Position numbers and translations under genes: made by a program
DNA from: Terrimesophilobacter sp036565765
Lineage (GTDB): Bacteria; Actinomycetota; Actinomycetes; Actinomycetales; Microbacteriaceae
Length of the DNA stretch: 17,017 nucleotides
Assembly: GCF_036565765.1 (NCBI RefSeq)
Contig: NZ_DATCXP010000035.1
Reading direction: 5' to 3' (one strand)
Part shown: piece after piece, positions 14,688 to 17,017 of the stretch
Layout of the letters: every line of letters starts with the position of its first letter
Position numbering within the stretch: position 1 is the first letter of the stretch
Notes under the pieces: model-generated
What the model was told of the DNA's origin: nothing
Database searches by the model: none
What the model saw: the letters and a program-made list of their open reading frames with translations, nothing else

Positions 14688-14720
14688 CAGGTTCCCCCCA
14701 AAGGACCTATCCGGCCAGAG

Positions 14721-16391
14721 TCAGGCCACTACTCGCAAAATCTCTTCAACGGACGTCAGGCCCATCTGGGCCTTCGTCCAGCCGTCCATGCGCAGCGGAA
14801 TCATCCCCTGCGCCCTCGCGGTACGCGCGATGTCGGCTGCGGAGGAGCGCTCGACAGCCAGCCGCTCGATCTCCTCCGTCACGAGCATGACCTCGTGAAC
14901 GGCGATACGCCCGCGGTAGCCGGTGCCGGAACAGGTCTGGCAGCCGACCGGACGGAACAGGGTCGGAACCGGCTGGCTCGGGTCGAACCCGACACGCAGA
15001 TTCGCGAGGTCGATCGGGTCCGGGAGGTAGGCCTCCTTGCACCGGTCGCAGAGGCGACGGGCGAGGCGCTGGGCCACGACGCAGTCGAGAGCGGAACCGA
15101 CCAGGAAAGGCTCGATGTCCATCTCGGTGAGCCTGGTCACGGCGCTCGGGGCGTCGTTCGTGTGCAGGGTCGAGAGCACGAGGTGGCCGGTGAGAGCCGC
15201 TTCGATGGCGATCTGCGCGGTCTCGTGGTCGCGGATCTCGCCCAGGAGCACGACATCCGGGTCGGAACGAAGGATGCTGCGCAGCGCGCTCGCGAAGGTC
15301 AGGCCCGCCTTCGGGTTGACCTGCACCTGGTTGATGCCCGGCATCCGGTACTCGACCGGGTCCTCGACCGTGATGACGTTGATCTCGGGGCGCGCGACCG
15401 CGTGCAGCGTGGTGTACAGGGTCGTCGACTTGCCGGAACCGGTCGGGCCGGTCACCAGGATCATGCCGTACGGCTTCGTGAACGACGACTGGTAGCTGGA
15501 CATGTTGTAGTCGAGCATCGCCAGATCGCTCAGCGCCATGTTCGACTCGGCGTTGTCGAGAATACGCATGACGACCTTCTCGCCCCACACCGTTGGGAGG
15601 GTCGCGACGCGGAGGTCGATCTTGCGGCCGCCGTGGCTGACCGACATGCGGCCGTCCTGAGGCTTGCGGCGCTCGGCGATGTCGATATCGCTCATGATCT
15701 TGAGCCTCGAGATGACGCCGTTCTGGATCGCCTTCGGCGCCTGCTGCATCTCGTGCAGAACACCATCGATGCGGTAGCGGACGTTCAGCGCACGCTCTCC
15801 CGGCTCGATGTGGATGTCGGAAGCACGGTCCTGGATGGCCTGGCTGATGAGCAGGTTGACGAAACGCACGATCGGCGCGTCATCCTGCTGGGCCTCCTGC
15901 TGGCCGGTGAGCGCGAGGTCGGTACCTGCGCTCTCCTCCTCGAGCTCGGTGGTGAGGTCACTCAGCTCGCCATCCGCCCGGTGGAAACGATCGATCGCAC
16001 TGATCAGGTCGTCGCGTTCTGCAACGACCAGATGAATCTGCCGCCGCGTCGCCGCCCTCACGTCATCGATGGCGAACACGTTGCCGGGATCGACCATAGC
16101 GAGAGTTAGGGAGTCCTCACTCATGGCGATCGGCAACACTTCGTGTCGACGACAGAGAGAAGCAGGCACGAGAGAAACAGCAGTGCGATCGACCGGGTAT
16201 TCCAGCAGCTCGACGAACGGCAGGCCCGCCTGGGCCGCGCGTGCCGAAGCCACCTGAGCTTCAGTGAGAACACCCTGTTCGACCAGGGCGCGGACGGAAA
16301 GCTCCTCCTCGCCCCAGCCACCAGGAACGGTATCGAGACTCTCAATGGGCATTACGCCCCGCAAAATAAGAATCTCCGTCAACGAAGTCAC
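14721..16391 (-). CDS. pilB: PilB, type IV pilus extension ATPase
   Basis: The 556-residue product is complete. An MshEN/GspE N-terminal domain (about 30-140) is followed by the assembly ATPase: Walker A GPTGSGKST at 315-323, Asp box TVEDPVEY at 341-348, Walker B DPDVVLLGEIRD at 377-388 and His box TGHLVLSTLHTNDA at 401-414. A tetracysteine zinc motif C448-x2-C451 and C484-x2-C487 is typical of PilB/GspE and absent in PilT. It drives pilin assembly on PilC. The start is GTG at 16391, 5-6 nt after GGGGGGAG. The 35 additional upstream codons of the frame run through palindromic non-coding DNA and are rejected. It is the first gene of the cluster. Confidence 0.96.
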   Translation of the reverse strand: MTSLTEILILRGVMPIESLDTVPGGWGEEELSVRALVEQGVLTEAQVASARAAQAGLPFVELLEYPVDRTAVSLVPASLCRRHEVLPIAMSEDSLTLAMVDPGNVFAIDDVRAATRRQIHLVVAERDDLISAIDRFHRADGELSDLTTELEEESAGTDLALTGQQEAQQDDAPIVRFVNLLISQAIQDRASDIHIEPGERALNVRYRIDGVLHEMQQAPKAIQNGVISRLKIMSDIDIAERRKPQDGRMSVSHGGRKIDLRVATLPTVWGEKVVMRILDNAESNMALSDLAMLDYNMSSYQSSFTKPYGMILVTGPTGSGKSTTLYTTLHAVARPEINVITVEDPVEYRMPGINQVQVNPKAGLTFASALRSILRSDPDVVLLGEIRDHETAQIAIEAALTGHLVLSTLHTNDAPSAVTRLTEMDIEPFLVGSALDCVVAQRLARRLCDRCKEAYLPDPIDLANLRVGFDPSQPVPTLFRPVGCQTCSGTGYRGRIAVHEVMLVTEEIERLAVERSSAADIARTARAQGMIPLRMDGWTKAQMGLTSVEEILRVVA

Positions 16392-16426
16392 GGAACTCCC
16401 CCCTAAAGTTGCCCCCACGACGTGTC

Positions 16427-16446
16427 CCCTGCCTCGGGTGGCAGGG
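16427..16446 (-). promoter_or_regulatory. Hairpin in the probable pilB leader
   Basis: CCCTGCC (16427-16433) pairs exactly with GGCAGGG (16440-16446) around a 6-nt loop, 36 to 55 nt upstream of the pilB start. It would fold in the 5' leader of the pilus transcript. Confidence 0.35.
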
Positions 16447-16456
16447 TGAGATACGT

Positions 16457-16476
16457 CGAGTTGCAAATGTAACTCG
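16457..16476. promoter_or_regulatory. 20-bp near-palindrome, possible operator for the pilus operon
   Basis: CGAGTTGCA-AA-TGTAACTCG is a 9+2+9 palindrome with a single mismatched pair, centred 75 bp upstream of the pilB start. Its size and symmetry are those of a dimeric repressor site (TetR-, GntR- or LacI-type). No regulator gene is in the window. Confidence 0.4.
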
Positions 16477-16494
16477 CCGCGCGGGTTGCGCACC

Positions 16495-16515
16495 ATACCC
16501 GTTATCGGGGGGTAT
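16495..16515. promoter_or_regulatory. Imperfect dyad ATACCC...GGGTAT upstream of pilB
   Basis: ATACCC (16495-16500) and GGGTAT (16510-16515) are inverted around a 9-nt centre that itself contains CCCG-TTAT-CGGG when flanking bases are included. It overlaps a possible minus-strand -10 (TATGGT). It could be a regulator site. Confidence 0.3.
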
Positions 16516-16575
16516 ATCGCGGAATGTCGGGGCCTGCGTGGCGGATGTGGGGCGATTGCGGCGGGCGCCCCCTCC

Positions 16576-16818
16576 GCTCCCTGAGGTGCGAGCGCAGCGA
16601 GCCTCGAAGGGAGCCCGGCGCGTCTCAGGTCGAGCCTGTGCAGACCCTACCCGCTCCGTCTCAGGTCGAGCCTGTCCAGACCGGATTTCGACAAGCTCAA
16701 TCCGAGACAACCCAACGCAAGTCGCGCTCCTTCGGTCTCGCGTCGAGCCCGTCGAGACCCCACCCACCCGCGTCTCCGGTCGAGCCTCCTTCGGTCTCCC
16801 GTCGAGCCCGTCGAGACT
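16576..16818. repeat. Cluster of short degenerate palindromic repeats
   Basis: A 39-bp inverted element begins GCTCCCTGAGG and ends CCTCGAAGGGAGC (16576-16614). It is followed by about five units of 24-26 bp of the form GTCTC-N2-GTCGAGCC-N-GTC-N-AGAC: 16622-16646, 16658-16682, 16734-16759, a partial one at 16772-16790, and 16793-16818. GGATTTCGACAAGCTCAATCC, with inverted ends GGATT/AATCC, lies at 16683-16703. CTCCTTCGGTCTC precedes two units. Units vary in sequence and spacing. They look like the REP-like intergenic palindromes common in high-GC actinobacteria. Confidence 0.65.
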
Positions 16819-16961
16819 CCCACGCAGCAGCGACAGCCTCAAAGGCTGTACCCCCGCGGCATCCGCCCCTCCTCTCCTCCACAGGCTGCCCGACCAATTT
16901 GTTGTCCACGGATCACGCCCGAACCCGGTTCTACTGTCGCCCGCTCTGGGAAAATTGATGC

Positions 16962-17017
16962 ATGCCCGACCTCACCACGACTTTCGACACCGCACTCGAT
17001 GCGGCGTTCGCTGCCGT
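16962..17017 (+). CDS. Start of a divergent gene, unidentified (cut by window edge)
   Basis: The ATG at 16962 opens a frame of 18 codons to the window end, MPDLTTTFDTALDAAFAA, with an in-frame TGA two codons upstream, so no longer start is possible. The composition is protein-like and the reading frame uses GC-rich third positions. A possible -10 TACTGT lies at 16932-16937 and a weak GGGA is upstream. The fragment is too short to name a family. It would be transcribed divergently from the pilus operon. Confidence 0.5.
   Translation, partial: MPDLTTTFDTALDAAFAA

Larger units (their letters stand above)
16392..16961. other. Divergent intergenic region upstream of pilB
   Basis: About 570 bp without a convincing gene. 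The part nearest pilB holds three dyads (listed separately) and probably the pilB promoter; TATGGT on the minus strand near 16496 is a possible -10. The part from 16576 to 16818 is a cluster of degenerate short repeats. The part nearest 16962 should hold the promoter of the plus-strand gene; TACTGT at 16932-16937 fits an actinobacterial -10, with no clear -35. Confidence 0.6.

Noticed and set aside
13968..16109. 713-codon open frame on the plus strand opposite pilB and pilT
   Set aside because: It is antisense to two genes with complete conserved motifs; the product is Arg/Asp/His-rich with no domain, as expected for a shadow frame in high-GC DNA.
16495..16515. Copper-sensing CsoR operator
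   Set aside because: The ATACCC/GGGTAT ends are suggestive, but the centre length and sequence do not match the compact CsoR site, and no copper genes are present.
16622..16818. CRISPR-like appearance of the repeat cluster
   Set aside because: Units are degenerate, unevenly spaced and lack distinct spacers, and there are no cas genes nearby.
16902..16910. DnaA box / replication origin
   Set aside because: A single TTGTCCACG has one mismatch to the actinobacterial box and stands alone; no cluster or origin genes are present.
16342..16958. Open frames on both strands through the repeat-rich region upstream of pilB
   Set aside because: They translate palindromic repeats into Arg/Ser/Pro-rich text and have no ribosome sites or family resemblance.

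Overview
The window is high-GC DNA from an actinomycete, most likely a member of the Micrococcales and possibly Microbacteriaceae. The support is the composition, the frequent GTG/TTG starts with G-rich Shine-Dalgarno sequences, the rpsL-rpsG-fusA order, and a PdxT that reads like actinobacterial pyridoxal-phosphate synthase. The family-level placement is inference from general resemblance, not a search. All complete genes lie on the minus strand, so the biological reading order runs from high to low coordinates.

From right to left there are four blocks. (1) 16392-17017 holds the start of a divergent gene, cut by the window edge, and about 570 bp of non-coding DNA. That DNA contains several palindromes near pilB and a cluster of degenerate GTCTC...GAGAC repeats. 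(2) 16391-5189 is a tight, probably co-transcribed type IV pilus cluster: pilB, pilT, pilC, major pilin, PilV-like, PilW-like and PilX-like prepilins, prepilin peptidase pilD, pilM, pilN and pilO. Most junctions overlap or are separated by only a few bases. The exceptions are the gaps before and after the major pilin gene; the one after it carries a strong hairpin. (3) 5092-3766 encodes two overlapping four-helix membrane proteins of unknown function. They are separated from pilO by a perfect 15-bp inverted repeat. (4) 3467-1 is the translation block rpsL-rpsG-fusA, preceded by a recognisable promoter and a leader of about 250 nt, followed by the 5' part of pdxT. No tuf follows fusA.

The pilus genes form a near-complete type IVa-like machine for a single-membrane cell. 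PilB would extend the fibre and PilT retract it on the PilC platform. PilM/N/O form the inner-membrane alignment complex, PilD matures the prepilins, and the three minor pilins presumably prime or cap a fibre of the major pilin. There is no secretin (PilQ) or PilP, as expected for a monoderm.

The most unusual points are a roughly 200-residue Pro/Gln/Met-rich repetitive extension on PilT, a 477-residue cysteine-rich PilX-like protein with a beta-helix-like body, and a duplicated two-hairpin element placed directly after rpsG and after fusA. The two copies of that element differ by compensating base changes. Type IV pili in Gram-positive bacteria are known, so the system as a whole is not new; the novelty candidates are these specific features.
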